This document shows positions 43,679 to 51,555 of a DNA stretch of 64,000 nucleotides, one piece after another. Each line of letters starts with the position of its first letter. Position 1 is the stretch's first letter. Below the pieces are notes generated by a model. The model had not been told where the DNA came from. It saw nothing but the letters and a program-made list of their open reading frames with translations, and ran no database searches. The stretch spans positions 19,004-83,003 of the forward strand of contig CAZLCS010000023.1 in assembly GCA_964557955.1 (NCBI GenBank), read 5' to 3'. This DNA comes from JALOOX01 sp964557955. Lineage in GTDB: Bacteria; Desulfobacterota; Syntrophobacteria; Syntrophobacterales; Syntrophobacteraceae. Both the position numbers and the translations under genes were made by a program.

Positions 43679-44539
43679 TCAAGGGATAAAGACCGGCATC
43701 TCTTCGGCCAAAGCAATAATCGCCTCTCCGGCCTTTCTCAGCTGAATGCCCCCGGCTCTCCTGATGCCAAGTTCCAGTCGCACGAAATCAAGGAGGTCGG
43801 CCCTCTCCGATGCCTGATGTGTCCAGACGCAGTCCCTTGTACCACAGGGTTCAGAGCCACTCCTCATTGCCTGGATCGCAGACAGTCCAGGAATTCCACT
43901 CAGCAGCCGACATGCTGACGCCTCGAGGGCGGTGGTCCACCCCTCCACGGATTCCAGGCGATCCAGCAACAAGCTGAACAGGAATCGATGGGCCTGAGGT
44001 TTCCAGGCTTTGCGCACCAGAAATGGACAAAAGTAAATGAGCTCCGTCGAAGTCCAGGCCATATGGCCGGCATGACAACGCAATCGCTCCAGGAGCTCCG
44101 CCCCCCAGAGCAGTATGTGAAACAGAGGGTTGCCTCGATGGCTCGAGTAATAGAAAGGATTCAGTCCTCGCGCCAGCTCCAGCCAGAAGGCATGACCCTC
44201 CGGCGGCAACTCGTCGAACACCCGAGCCGCCCGGCAGCTCTCGCGGCGGCACTTGCTGCCGTAATCGACCAACCCCCTCAGATCCTCACCATCGTTTCGG
44301 GCGGGGTGGAGCAGGCACCCTGCAGTTCTTCCTCGGGGATCCAGAAATCCCAAAGCCCAGCAATGATAACCAACGATCGGTCTGACCTGAAGGGGGGAAT
44401 TCAGAAAAGCCTCTCGGTTCTCGATCAGCTCTCTTCTCAGACTGCCCATAAAATCCAGCGGATCGTAATGGTATGGTCGGATGGGCGGGCAGCATCCGAA
44501 GCAGCTCAATTCTTCGATCGGAGCACACAGAGGGGGCAT
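43679..44539 (-). CDS. Cys-rich protein of unknown function
   Basis: I do not recognise this 286-residue protein. It opens with a Cys cluster, LSCFGCCPPIRPYHYDPLDF, and has a central GYHCWALGFLDPRGRTAGCLLHPARN...YGSKCRRESCRA, which together give eight Cys that could bind a metal centre. The C-terminal half is helical with no Cys cluster except ACR and GTRDCVW. It lacks signal and membrane segments. It lies just upstream of the YkgJ-family gene on the same strand, 93 bases apart, and both are Cys-cluster proteins, so they may act together. Confidence 0.65.
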   Translation of the reverse strand: MPPLCAPIEELSCFGCCPPIRPYHYDPLDFMGSLRRELIENREAFLNSPLQVRPIVGYHCWALGFLDPRGRTAGCLLHPARNDGEDLRGLVDYGSKCRRESCRAARVFDELPPEGHAFWLELARGLNPFYYSSHRGNPLFHILLWGAELLERLRCHAGHMAWTSTELIYFCPFLVRKAWKPQAHRFLFSLLLDRLESVEGWTTALEASACRLLSGIPGLSAIQAMRSGSEPCGTRDCVWTHQASERADLLDFVRLELGIRRAGGIQLRKAGEAIIALAEEMPVFIP

Positions 44540-44699
44540 CGGGAACGCTCTGTTTCAATGTACTTCATATTCATCCAGAGGGGGACTCATCCGAATGGGA
44601 AGCTCCGCCGCCTGCGAGGACGGTTTGACTCCCCGAAAACCATTTGTTAAAAGCTTTATCGATTTGAGGTGGTTCCTTCATTCACGAAAAGGAGAAATC

Positions 44700-44954
44700 A
44701 TGCCCATTTACGAATTCCGTTGCGTCCAGTGCGGGCACATCAAGGAGTTTCTCTTCACCAGTTCGTCCGATCCCGCCGAGCTCACATGTCCTGAATGCCA
44801 GGGTGATGAGATGGAAAGAGTGCTCAGCCAGGTGAGCTATTCCATGGGAAGCTCGTCGGGCGACAAGGGCGCTTCGACCCCCTCTGCGACGACTCGCACC
44901 TGCGCCCCCGGAAAGAGCTGCACGACGATTCAGCTTCCCGGTCACACTCGCTGA
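44700..44954 (+). CDS. FmdB-family zinc-ribbon protein
   Basis: This 84-residue protein belongs to the FmdB/zinc-ribbon group. It begins MPIYEFRCVQCGHIKEFLF and has a second knuckle, LTCPECQGDEMERVLS, giving CxxC...CxxC for one zinc. The rest is a Ser/Gly/Thr-rich tail, with a final Cys pair (CAPGKSC). AAAGGAG lies 6 bases before the ATG. In-frame sequence upstream is not coding. FmdB proteins are linked to transcription of formamidase or formate genes in some bacteria, but most are uncharacterised. The gene stands alone. Confidence 0.87.
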   Translation: MPIYEFRCVQCGHIKEFLFTSSSDPAELTCPECQGDEMERVLSQVSYSMGSSSGDKGASTPSATTRTCAPGKSCTTIQLPGHTR

Positions 44955-44994
44955 TGGGAGACTGAACGCAGAGCCTGACGCCAGGGGCAGCATC

Positions 44995-46173
44995 TCACAC
45001 AACCCCAGCCTCTTTGAACCGATCGATTTCGGCCGGGCCGTATCCGAGGGCCTCTAAAATCGGCTCGGTGTGCTCACCGAGCTCAGGGGCGTGACTCCTG
45101 ATATCGCCCGGCGTTGCTGAAAACTTCGGCGCTATCCCCAGTTGCCGATATGCTCCCCAGCTTTCATGCACCAGGGTCACCACCATCTGCCTCGCCTGCA
45201 GTTCACGGTCTTCCATCGCTTCAGCCAGGTTGCGCACGGGTTCGCAGCAGCAGTCGAATGGGGACAGAATCTCGACCCACTGGGCCTGAGTCCTTTGTTT
45301 GAACGCCGCCGCAATCTCTGCTTCGAGGACGGCCTGATGTGGGCCGGGATCGAAATAGTCCTCACGGTTCCAGTCCGGTCGATCCATTCCCTGGCAGAAA
45401 GCTTTCCAGAATTGGGGTTCCAGAGCTCCCAAAGCCATAAAACGCCCATCACCGGTCTCATAAACATTGTAGCAGGCATAGCCATGGTTGAGAAAATCGT
45501 CTCCCGCGAAAGGGATGCGTCCGTCGGCGATGAACTGGCCCCAGCGCAGGCAATTCCAGGTCATGGCTCCATCCGTCATGGAAATGTCGATAGACTGCCC
45601 CTTGCCGAGACGCTCGCGAGCCAGCAGTGCGGCCAGGATGCTGAAGGCTGCGAGAAGGGCGCCTCCGCCGAGGTCGGCGATCTGAACCCCGGGGATCGTG
45701 GGGCGACCGGAACGCCCGCCATAGGACAAGACCCCATTCAGAGCCAGGTAGTTGATGTCGTGCCCCGCCTTCTGGGAGCGCGGTCCCTCCTGCCCGTATC
45801 CGGAAATCGAGCAGAAGACGATCCTCGGATTGACGGCTTTGAGAGTGGCATAGTCCAGACCGAGCTTCTTCATGACCCCGGGCCTGAAACCCTCCAGCAC
45901 GACATCCGCATCCCTGGCAAGCCGCAGCAAGATGTCTCTTCCCTCCGGTGACTTCAGATTGAGGGAAAGCGACCGCTTGTTGCGGTTCAGGACCACGTGA
46001 AACCCGCTGTTCTTTCCGATTTTTGGAGGCCACCAGCGAATATAGTCTCCCACACGGGGATCTTCGACCTTGATGACGTCCGCACCCAGGTCCGCCAGCA
46101 GCATGGAGCAAAAAGGTCCGGGCAGCAATCGAGACAGGTCCAGGACCTGAATTCCCTCCAAAGCACCTTTCAT
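44995..46173 (-). CDS. CaiB/BaiF-family CoA transferase
   Basis: This 392-residue enzyme belongs to family III CoA transferases (formyl-CoA:oxalate transferase, CaiB, alpha-methylacyl-CoA racemase). Motifs are LEGIQVLDLSRLLPGPFCSMLLADLGADVIKVEDP, NRNKRSLSLNLKSPEGRDIL and DVVLEGFRPGVMKKLGLDY, where the Asp of this family's active site is expected. SISGYGQEGP and AGHDINYLAL follow. The end, LLERIGY-like EALGYGPAEIDRFKEAGVV, is typical. The exact acyl substrate is not readable. It starts 23 bases after ftsY, so the two are co-transcribed. The start chosen has AAAGG and 7-8 bases spacing. Confidence 0.9.
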   Translation of the reverse strand: MKGALEGIQVLDLSRLLPGPFCSMLLADLGADVIKVEDPRVGDYIRWWPPKIGKNSGFHVVLNRNKRSLSLNLKSPEGRDILLRLARDADVVLEGFRPGVMKKLGLDYATLKAVNPRIVFCSISGYGQEGPRSQKAGHDINYLALNGVLSYGGRSGRPTIPGVQIADLGGGALLAAFSILAALLARERLGKGQSIDISMTDGAMTWNCLRWGQFIADGRIPFAGDDFLNHGYACYNVYETGDGRFMALGALEPQFWKAFCQGMDRPDWNREDYFDPGPHQAVLEAEIAAAFKQRTQAQWVEILSPFDCCCEPVRNLAEAMEDRELQARQMVVTLVHESWGAYRQLGIAPKFSATPGDIRSHAPELGEHTEPILEALGYGPAEIDRFKEAGVV

Positions 46174-46196
46174 GGCCATCCTTTCTCTGCGCCCGG

Positions 46197-47348
46197 TCAA
46201 AAAAGGGCTCGGCTGAATTCGTCAGGATCGAAGGGTCTGAGATCTTCAACATCCTCACCGACCCCGATAAAACGGACGGGAACTCCCGTTTCTTCACAGA
46301 CAGCCGTAATGATTCCCCCTTTGGCCGTCCCATCCAGCTTGGTGAGAATGAGTCCGGTCACCCCCACACCTTCCTTGAACAGCCTGGCCTGGGAAAGCGC
46401 ATTCTGACCGGTTGTGGCATCCAGTACCAGCAGGATCTCATGGGGTGCGCCCGGGAGCTTCTTGGCGACGACTCTTTGAATCTTCTTGAGCTCTTCCATG
46501 AGGTTCGCTTTCGTGTGCATGCGGCCGGCGGTGTCCAGCAGGACGACGTCCACGTTACGGGCAACGGCGGCTTCTATGGCATCAAAGACCACGGCTGAAG
46601 GGTCCGATCCGCTCTTCTGGTGGACAACGGGAACCTGCGTTCGCTCGCCCCATAGAACCAGCTGCTCGACGGCGGCCGCCCGGAAAGTGTCCGCCGCGAC
46701 CAGCATGACGCTGTGTCCTTCCTGTTTCAGCCTGTGAGCCAGTTTGCCCACTGTGGTTGTTTTGCCTACTCCGTTGACCCCTACGGCCATGATCACAAAG
46801 GGTCGATTCTTGTTGAAGTCCCATGGTTCAGGATTCAGAGAAAGGAGGTCCCGAATGTCCTTGCGAAGATGCTCGCGAAGCAGCCCGGCGTCACCGAGCT
46901 CTTTGCGCTTCATTCCCTCCGTCACGTGCTGGAGCAGCCTTTGAGAAGTCCGTACTCCCAGGTCGGACGTGATCAGGATCTCCTCCAATTCATCCAGGAT
47001 ATCCACATCGAGGTGTTTTCTGCCGGCCATCAACCGGTCGAGGCGATTGGAGAGCCGCTCGCGGGTCTTACGCAGACGGTCCCTCAGTCTACCACCCCAG
47101 CGTTTCCTGGAGAGGCGCTCGTCTTCGATTTCTTCCGCAGTCTCGGCGGATTCCATCTCTCCTTCGTGTTCAGGTGCAAGGTCCTCCATGGTTCCATTCT
47201 GCACCACGCTCTCAGCACCGGAGGTTTCATGTCCATCGCTCAAGTCCTCCGTCACATCCGCCGGCTCTTCGTTCACCTGATCAGGGATGCTGCCGGATTC
47301 CTGAATAGCGTCCTCCCTATGCTTTCTCCTCTTGAACCACCTCATCAC
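46197..47348 (-). CDS. ftsY: Signal recognition particle receptor FtsY
   Basis: FtsY docks SRP-bound ribosomes at the inner membrane. The protein is 383 residues with an acidic N-terminal region rich in Glu and Asp (about residues 1-80), then the NG domain. Nucleotide motifs are GVNGVGKTTTVGKLAHRL (G1), DTFRAAAVEQL, DTAGRMHTKANLMEEL (G3) and TKLDGTAKGG (G4). The C-terminal ends FIGVGEDVEDLRPFDPDEFSRALF, matching the family end. It leads the short operon with the CoA transferase. A GTP-dependent membrane-targeting role is certain from the family. Confidence 0.97.
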   Translation of the reverse strand: MMRWFKRRKHREDAIQESGSIPDQVNEEPADVTEDLSDGHETSGAESVVQNGTMEDLAPEHEGEMESAETAEEIEDERLSRKRWGGRLRDRLRKTRERLSNRLDRLMAGRKHLDVDILDELEEILITSDLGVRTSQRLLQHVTEGMKRKELGDAGLLREHLRKDIRDLLSLNPEPWDFNKNRPFVIMAVGVNGVGKTTTVGKLAHRLKQEGHSVMLVAADTFRAAAVEQLVLWGERTQVPVVHQKSGSDPSAVVFDAIEAAVARNVDVVLLDTAGRMHTKANLMEELKKIQRVVAKKLPGAPHEILLVLDATTGQNALSQARLFKEGVGVTGLILTKLDGTAKGGIITAVCEETGVPVRFIGVGEDVEDLRPFDPDEFSRALF

Positions 47349-47530
47349 GAACGTCCCTTATCTCAGGTCATACAGCTGACAAACTTTCAGGCGGAACCAC
47401 ATCGGAAGCCTGGAGTTCTCCCTGACATTCCCGCGGCGGCCTCGTACAGATAATGTGGATGTAATCATTCCGGTGAGCGAAATATCGCATGGTGGATTCA
47501 GGCTCACGGTGTGGTACAGATATATAAACT

Positions 47531-47561
47531 GACTGAACAAAACAAGGTGAAAAGCACCTTG
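47531..47561 (-). terminator. Hairpin with U tract upstream of ftsY
   Basis: CAAGGTG pairs with CACCTTG around a 5-base loop, and on the minus strand TTTTGTTC follows. It lies about 180 bases upstream of the ftsY start. It could limit antisense or read-through transcription from the right, or attenuate ftsY. Confidence 0.45.
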
Positions 47562-47598
47562 TCACCAGGGGACAGCTCGATCCGGGAGTGGACTGCAC

Positions 47599-48234
47599 AT
47601 GCTTACAACAACCCAGGCGCGCATTTCTCTTGCTCATGTTTGCCAAAGACTTCACGCACAGGGCCTTGTTGCTGCCACGGATGGGAACGTCAGCTGCCGG
47701 GTTGGAGGAGATTCCTTCCTCATTACGCCGAGCGGCAAGTCCAAAGGAGAATTGATACCCCTGGACATGCTTCTGGTGAATTTCCGGGGAGAGGTTCTGC
47801 AAGGCAGGTCAAGGCCGTCGAGCGAAATCCGCATGCACTCGTTGATCTACGCCCGCCGCAACGACGTCCAGGCGGTTGTGCATGCTCATCCGCCCATGCT
47901 GACAGCGTTCACTGTTGCATCCTTGCCGTTTATGGCTGAAGCGCTTCCCGAGGTCTACCTGATGTTCGGCGCAGTTCCCACAGCGGCCTACGCCACCCCC
48001 ACGACGGACGAAGTCCCCAGGTCCATCGAGACGCTGGTGGATCGTCACCAGGCGATTCTTCTCGAGCGACACGGGTCCGTCACCATGGGGACATCCCTCG
48101 AAGACGCTTTTCTCAAACTGGAAAAGCTTGAACATGCTGCTCACACGCTATTTTTCGCCCATCTTCTGGGCAAGGGAGTCGTGCGGCCTTTGCCGGAAAC
48201 CGTTCTGAGAAGCTTGGATGCCCTCATTGCTTAA
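47599..48234 (+). CDS. Class II aldolase/adducin-family protein
   Basis: This 211-residue zinc enzyme is related to L-fuculose-1-phosphate and ribulose-5-phosphate aldolases/epimerases. Motifs are GLVAATDGNVSCRV (substrate phosphate loop), ITPSGKSKGEL, SSEIRMHSLIYARRNDVQAVVHAHPP with two His metal ligands, and LLERHGSVTMGTSLEDAF with a third His. The family usually splits sugar phosphates or methylthioribulose phosphate. Here no sugar kinase or isomerase adjoins, so the substrate is unknown. It is transcribed divergently from ftsY. Confidence 0.87.
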   Translation: MLTTTQARISLAHVCQRLHAQGLVAATDGNVSCRVGGDSFLITPSGKSKGELIPLDMLLVNFRGEVLQGRSRPSSEIRMHSLIYARRNDVQAVVHAHPPMLTAFTVASLPFMAEALPEVYLMFGAVPTAAYATPTTDEVPRSIETLVDRHQAILLERHGSVTMGTSLEDAFLKLEKLEHAAHTLFFAHLLGKGVVRPLPETVLRSLDALIA

Positions 48235-48339
48235 CCGGCGGGAGATGTCGTGAACCAAAGGACGGGCTATGGTGAGATGCTCCGGGTTATGAAACGTGAC
48301 TGAACGGATTGATCTGAGGCGAGGAGAAAAGGGGGCCTA

Positions 48340-48492
48340 AGTACAGCTCATCACAATAGAGTGTCCACCTCTTGAGTCGTCATTCCTGCAGTCTTCTGGC
48401 CGGAATCCACAAAAAAGCTGGATGCCGGCTTGAAGATTGCCGGCATGACGAGCGGCGAAATGGACATCTCTTTCTGTGGAGGTGTACTGAGG
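48340..48492 (+). repeat. Dispersed palindromic repeat, copy 2
   Basis: This copy aligns with 13214-13422 over its whole length, apart from a roughly 56-base insert present only in the other copy. Shared blocks are AGTACAG, ATAGAGTGTCCA, AGTCGTCATTCC, GGCCGGAATCCACAAA, GCTGGATGCCGGCTT, AGATTGCCGGCATGACGAGC and TCTGTGGAGGTGTA. It lies between the aldolase gene and the convergent receiver-kinase gene and ends 14 bases from that gene's stop. Confidence 0.85.
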
Positions 48493-48505
48493 GTTTGCGT
48501 CTATT

Positions 48506-49639
48506 TTATTTGGCGGGCCAGACCATTTGGGTTGTCCAGGTGCCTTTGTGGTCCGAATCTTCCGAAAAACGTCCGCCGGACAGTATCGTGCGCTCTCTCA
48601 TGGCGGCAAGGTTCAGAGCGCGTTGAGAGTGTTGCCCGCCGCTGAGGTGTGTCGGTTTGGCATCATGAGGCTTCGCAGTGATCAGGAGAGAAATGGATTC
48701 TTCGTCCCTCTGAAGACTTAAGCTGACCGCTTTGCGCGCCCCTCCGTTGATGGTGATCTCCAGGGCATCCTGAACCAGGCGGTAAATAACCACTTTCAGC
48801 TCGTCCGGGATTTCCGCTTCATCGACGTCGATCAATGTCGCGACGTCCACCTCCGGATGCAATCCTGAGAATTCACGGGCATACCAATTCAAAGTGGCCA
48901 CAATGCCCAAATCGTCCAAAATAATGGGGCGCAGCTTCGTATAAAGCAGCCGAACCTCCTCGATGGCGTGCTGGAGAACAGGAACAAGCGGCTCCAATTT
49001 CTGGGAGGAAATGCGGCCTCTTTTCAAGTGAGCGAGGGTGTTCTCGACACCCAGCTTGACGGCGACCAGCAGCTGCCCCAGGTTTCCATGGAGCTCGCTC
49101 GCGATGAGCTTCCTTTCTTCCTCCTGGATGTGCAGAAGCTCGGCAGAAAGATGTCGCAGCTGATGCTGTGAATCCCTCAGAGTCTCTTCGGCCCGCTTCC
49201 GTTCTATGGCATATCGGATGGAACGCTCCAGGAGGTGGGGTGTGATTTCGCTTTTGATGAGATAATCGGATGCCCCAGCCCTCACAGCGGCGATGTCGAT
49301 GTCGGGATCGGGCCTTCCCGTCAAGAGCACCAGCGGCGCCCGGCACCCTCGTGCGATGGCTTCCTGCAAAATGTCGAGCCCGCTTCGCCCTTTCAGGTTG
49401 TAATCGACCAGATAGGCATCGTGGCGTTTGAGATCAAACTCATGGATCGCTATTTCATAGTCTCGCGCCCAGTCCAGATTGAATCGCGATCGTGGGGCTT
49501 CATCAAGCAGGTTGCGGACGAGAATGTAGCCGTCTTCGTTGTTCTCAACCAGAAGGACATTCAGGATCTCTCGCTCGACAACCATAAGCTTGCCCGTTTC
49601 AGGATAACTGGATTCCGCCGGCTCACCACTTTCTTCCAT
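48506..49639 (-). CDS. Receiver-histidine kinase with degenerate ATPase domain
   Basis: The product is a 377-residue cytoplasmic protein. A receiver domain (about residues 25-150, Asp in AYLVDYNLKGRSG, Lys in IKSEI) precedes a HisKA_3 domain of the NarX/UhpB kind with EEERKLIASELHGNLGQLLVAVKLG (phospho-acceptor His). The HATPase part is altered: the usual QEALTNVxKHA reads VQDALEITINGGARK, and the GLGLxGMRER G-box is degraded to RALNLAAMRERTILSGG. ATP binding may therefore be lost or weak, so it could act as a phosphatase, a relay or a regulated adaptor. The ATG has GGGAGGTGG upstream. Confidence 0.8.
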   Translation of the reverse strand: MEESGEPAESSYPETGKLMVVEREILNVLLVENNEDGYILVRNLLDEAPRSRFNLDWARDYEIAIHEFDLKRHDAYLVDYNLKGRSGLDILQEAIARGCRAPLVLLTGRPDPDIDIAAVRAGASDYLIKSEITPHLLERSIRYAIERKRAEETLRDSQHQLRHLSAELLHIQEEERKLIASELHGNLGQLLVAVKLGVENTLAHLKRGRISSQKLEPLVPVLQHAIEEVRLLYTKLRPIILDDLGIVATLNWYAREFSGLHPEVDVATLIDVDEAEIPDELKVVIYRLVQDALEITINGGARKAVSLSLQRDEESISLLITAKPHDAKPTHLSGGQHSQRALNLAAMRERTILSGGRFSEDSDHKGTWTTQMVWPAK

Positions 49640-49955
49640 GAGTGCCACCTCCCTGCCCATGGCGCCCCTGGTCAAGGCTTGACAGACCTCAAACAGTGTA
49701 TCTCACAAACTATCGACAATTGTTTACGAAAAGAATAGGGCATCTTGTGTAGATATGTCTGATCCAGATAGTATTTTGAGATGGGTGATTCAAGTCCTTC
49801 TCTCTGAAATCTCTGATGGGAAATGCTGGGGTCATCCATTTTGGTCTTGCGCAAAAACCGGTCAAAGGGTCGGAAAGTGGCTTCCTATCAACTTGATGTG
49901 TCTGATTTGATTGTTATCCTTTTCTTAGCGTACCTCGGAGAAAGGAGAATATCCC
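49640..49955. other. Intergenic region, divergent promoters expected
   Basis: No gene is supported in this 316-base gap between the divergent receiver-kinase and the next ORF. No repeat or convincing promoter motif was recognised. Confidence 0.4.
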
Positions 49956-50378
49956 ATGAAAGACAATAGAAGTTACCACCTCAAGGTTCAGGAAATGTGT
50001 GATTGTTACCTCAGCACTGAACCTCTCAGGGAAATGTCTGTTTTGAAAGACGACGAAGACAAAGACGAGGCTGCCATAAAGTGGCTTGCTCTCGCCATTC
50101 TCTATGGAATTGACAGCAATGCGAAGCGCATCTCCATATCGGCTTCCGATGATGGAGATGTGAAGGTGCTCGCCAAGTTTCGAAAAACGGAGCTTCCCAC
50201 TCCTGGAAAAGAAGTGGGAAAGAGGGTCTTTGATCTGGTAAAGCAGATCGGCCACTTCGAGGGAGAAGAGGGGGCAACGCCTCTTGCGGTAGGAATTCGG
50301 GACAGCAGCCTGGAAATTGGACTGACGGCTTCCAGGGATGGCGACGAGCATGTTGTCACATTGAGGTTCCCCAAATAG
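49956..50378 (+). CDS. Conserved-looking soluble protein, unknown function
   Basis: This 140-residue soluble protein has no family that I recognise. It starts MKDNRSYHLKVQEMCDCYLSTEPLREM, continues with a helical WLALAILYGIDSNAKRISI and strand-rich segments (DVKVLAKFRK, LEIGLTASRDGDEHVVTLRF). It is acidic and lacks Cys motifs other than CDC. A very strong ribosome site, GGAGAAAGGAGAA, precedes the ATG, which supports a real and well-translated gene. No operon partner follows; a MITE-like element lies downstream. Confidence 0.65.
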   Translation: MKDNRSYHLKVQEMCDCYLSTEPLREMSVLKDDEDKDEAAIKWLALAILYGIDSNAKRISISASDDGDVKVLAKFRKTELPTPGKEVGKRVFDLVKQIGHFEGEEGATPLAVGIRDSSLEIGLTASRDGDEHVVTLRFPK

Positions 50379-50649
50379 TGAAAGGCGCAGGCCGGTTCAG
50401 TCCACACATTCATTCGTTTGAATCAGCGCGGTCCACTACCGGGACTGCGGGACGTCTTGGAGCCTGGCGAAGGGGTAATCCTTGAAAACGGGGGGATGGC
50501 AATGAACGTGCTGGTCGTCCCTCCTCGAAGGCAGCCTGGATGACGGCTCCCAACCCGAAAGTCAGAAGAGCTTCTTGAGATCAGCGTATTAAGGGTCACC
50601 TCAAATCCCGTCGAGACGACAATCCATCCGAGACAGGTCTTCAGGCTGT

Positions 50650-50818
50650 GAAGCCTGAGAGCCTGTTTTCGAAATCCAGGTTGCCGCCTGATGGCAGGCT
50701 CATACGGGGATATACCCCGCCCCAGCGAACAGCACCCGTGAGGTTCTCGAAGGGGAGGGGTTGCTCCCCTCCCGAAATATCGCAGACACGGCATTTCCCA
50801 AACAGGCTCTCAGGCGTC
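50650..50818. mobile_element. MITE-like element with terminal inverted repeats
   Basis: Perfect 16-base inverted repeats, GCCTGAGAGCCTGTTT at 50653-50668 and AAACAGGCTCTCAGGC at 50800-50815, bound a 163-base segment. The similarity extends to about 25 bases per side with a few mismatches (TGA at the outer edge, GAAAT inside). The interior has further hairpins: CGGGG-ATATA-CCCCG (50705-50719) and GGGAGGGG-TTGCT-CCCCTCCC (50753-50773). There is no coding capacity. The right edge enters the methyltransferase gene. Confidence 0.65.
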
Positions 50819-51469
50819 AGGTGTTGATTTGTTGTGCTCCGGTGCGCTCAGGACAAAACCCACCGAACCCATAAAGCAGCACTTGATTTCCAGCGTCCGC
50901 AACGGATGCTGGCGCAGGACATGGTTCAGCCCACCGCAGTCCATGTATCTCTTGTAGTTCCTGTAATGTCTTTCTCCTGCCATCCACTCAATCGCGTCAA
51001 TCACGATCGATGCTGCTCGAGTCTCTGCCGGCGGTTGAGTGAAGTAGTCCACAATCAGCAGTCTTCCTTCCGGACGCAGGACCCGTATGGCTTCGCGGAT
51101 CATGGGGTGCCAGAGGTCCGGTTCATTCTCGTGCAAGGCGAAGGAGATGAGGGCGCTATCGAAGGAGCCGTCCTTAAAAGGCAGCAGTCGTGCGTCTGAG
51201 AGCAGAAAAGGAATGCGCCTCCCGGATTTTGCTCCCGCGATCCTCAGCATGGAAGGGGATCGATCGATTCCGACGACTCGAATCCCCGCTTCGGCAAGCA
51301 AGCGGTCTTGATGGCCGGTTCCACAGCAGATGTCCAGGACTTTGCGGGCTCCGATCCGATGCATCCATCGACAGATTTCCCGACGGACAGGCATCATGAA
51401 TGGACCCAAAACCGCATCAAAAAAGGGTGCTATGATTCTGTAATCATCCCGTGATTGAAACCATCGCAT
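50810..51469 (-). CDS. Class I SAM-dependent methyltransferase
   Basis: This 219-residue enzyme has the class I methyltransferase fold. The SAM-binding glycine loop is VLDICCGTGHQDRLLAEAG, followed by VVGIDRSPSMLRIA (acidic end of strand 2), FLLSDARLLPFKDGSFDSALISFALHE and the strand-5 motif LRPEGRLLIVDYF. The latter half resembles methyltransferases of the UbiE/MenG type. The likely start MRWFQSRDDYRI has only a weak ribosome site. The last residues and the stop codon lie within the inverted repeat of the neighbouring MITE-like element, so the C-terminus may have been shortened or changed by its insertion. The substrate is unknown. Confidence 0.82.
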   Translation of the reverse strand: MRWFQSRDDYRIIAPFFDAVLGPFMMPVRREICRWMHRIGARKVLDICCGTGHQDRLLAEAGIRVVGIDRSPSMLRIAGAKSGRRIPFLLSDARLLPFKDGSFDSALISFALHENEPDLWHPMIREAIRVLRPEGRLLIVDYFTQPPAETRAASIVIDAIEWMAGERHYRNYKRYMDCGGLNHVLRQHPLRTLEIKCCFMGSVGFVLSAPEHNKSTPDA

Positions 51470-51555
51470 GAAAAGACCTATATTGCATGGAAAATGAATG
51501 GGCGCCGAAGAAGATGATACCTGAAGCTTCCTCAAACTGGAAATGATTCGGCTGG

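Noticed and set aside
50423..50794. Open frame on the minus strand
   Set aside because: It falls mainly within the MITE-like element and its hairpins, and lacks a ribosome site.
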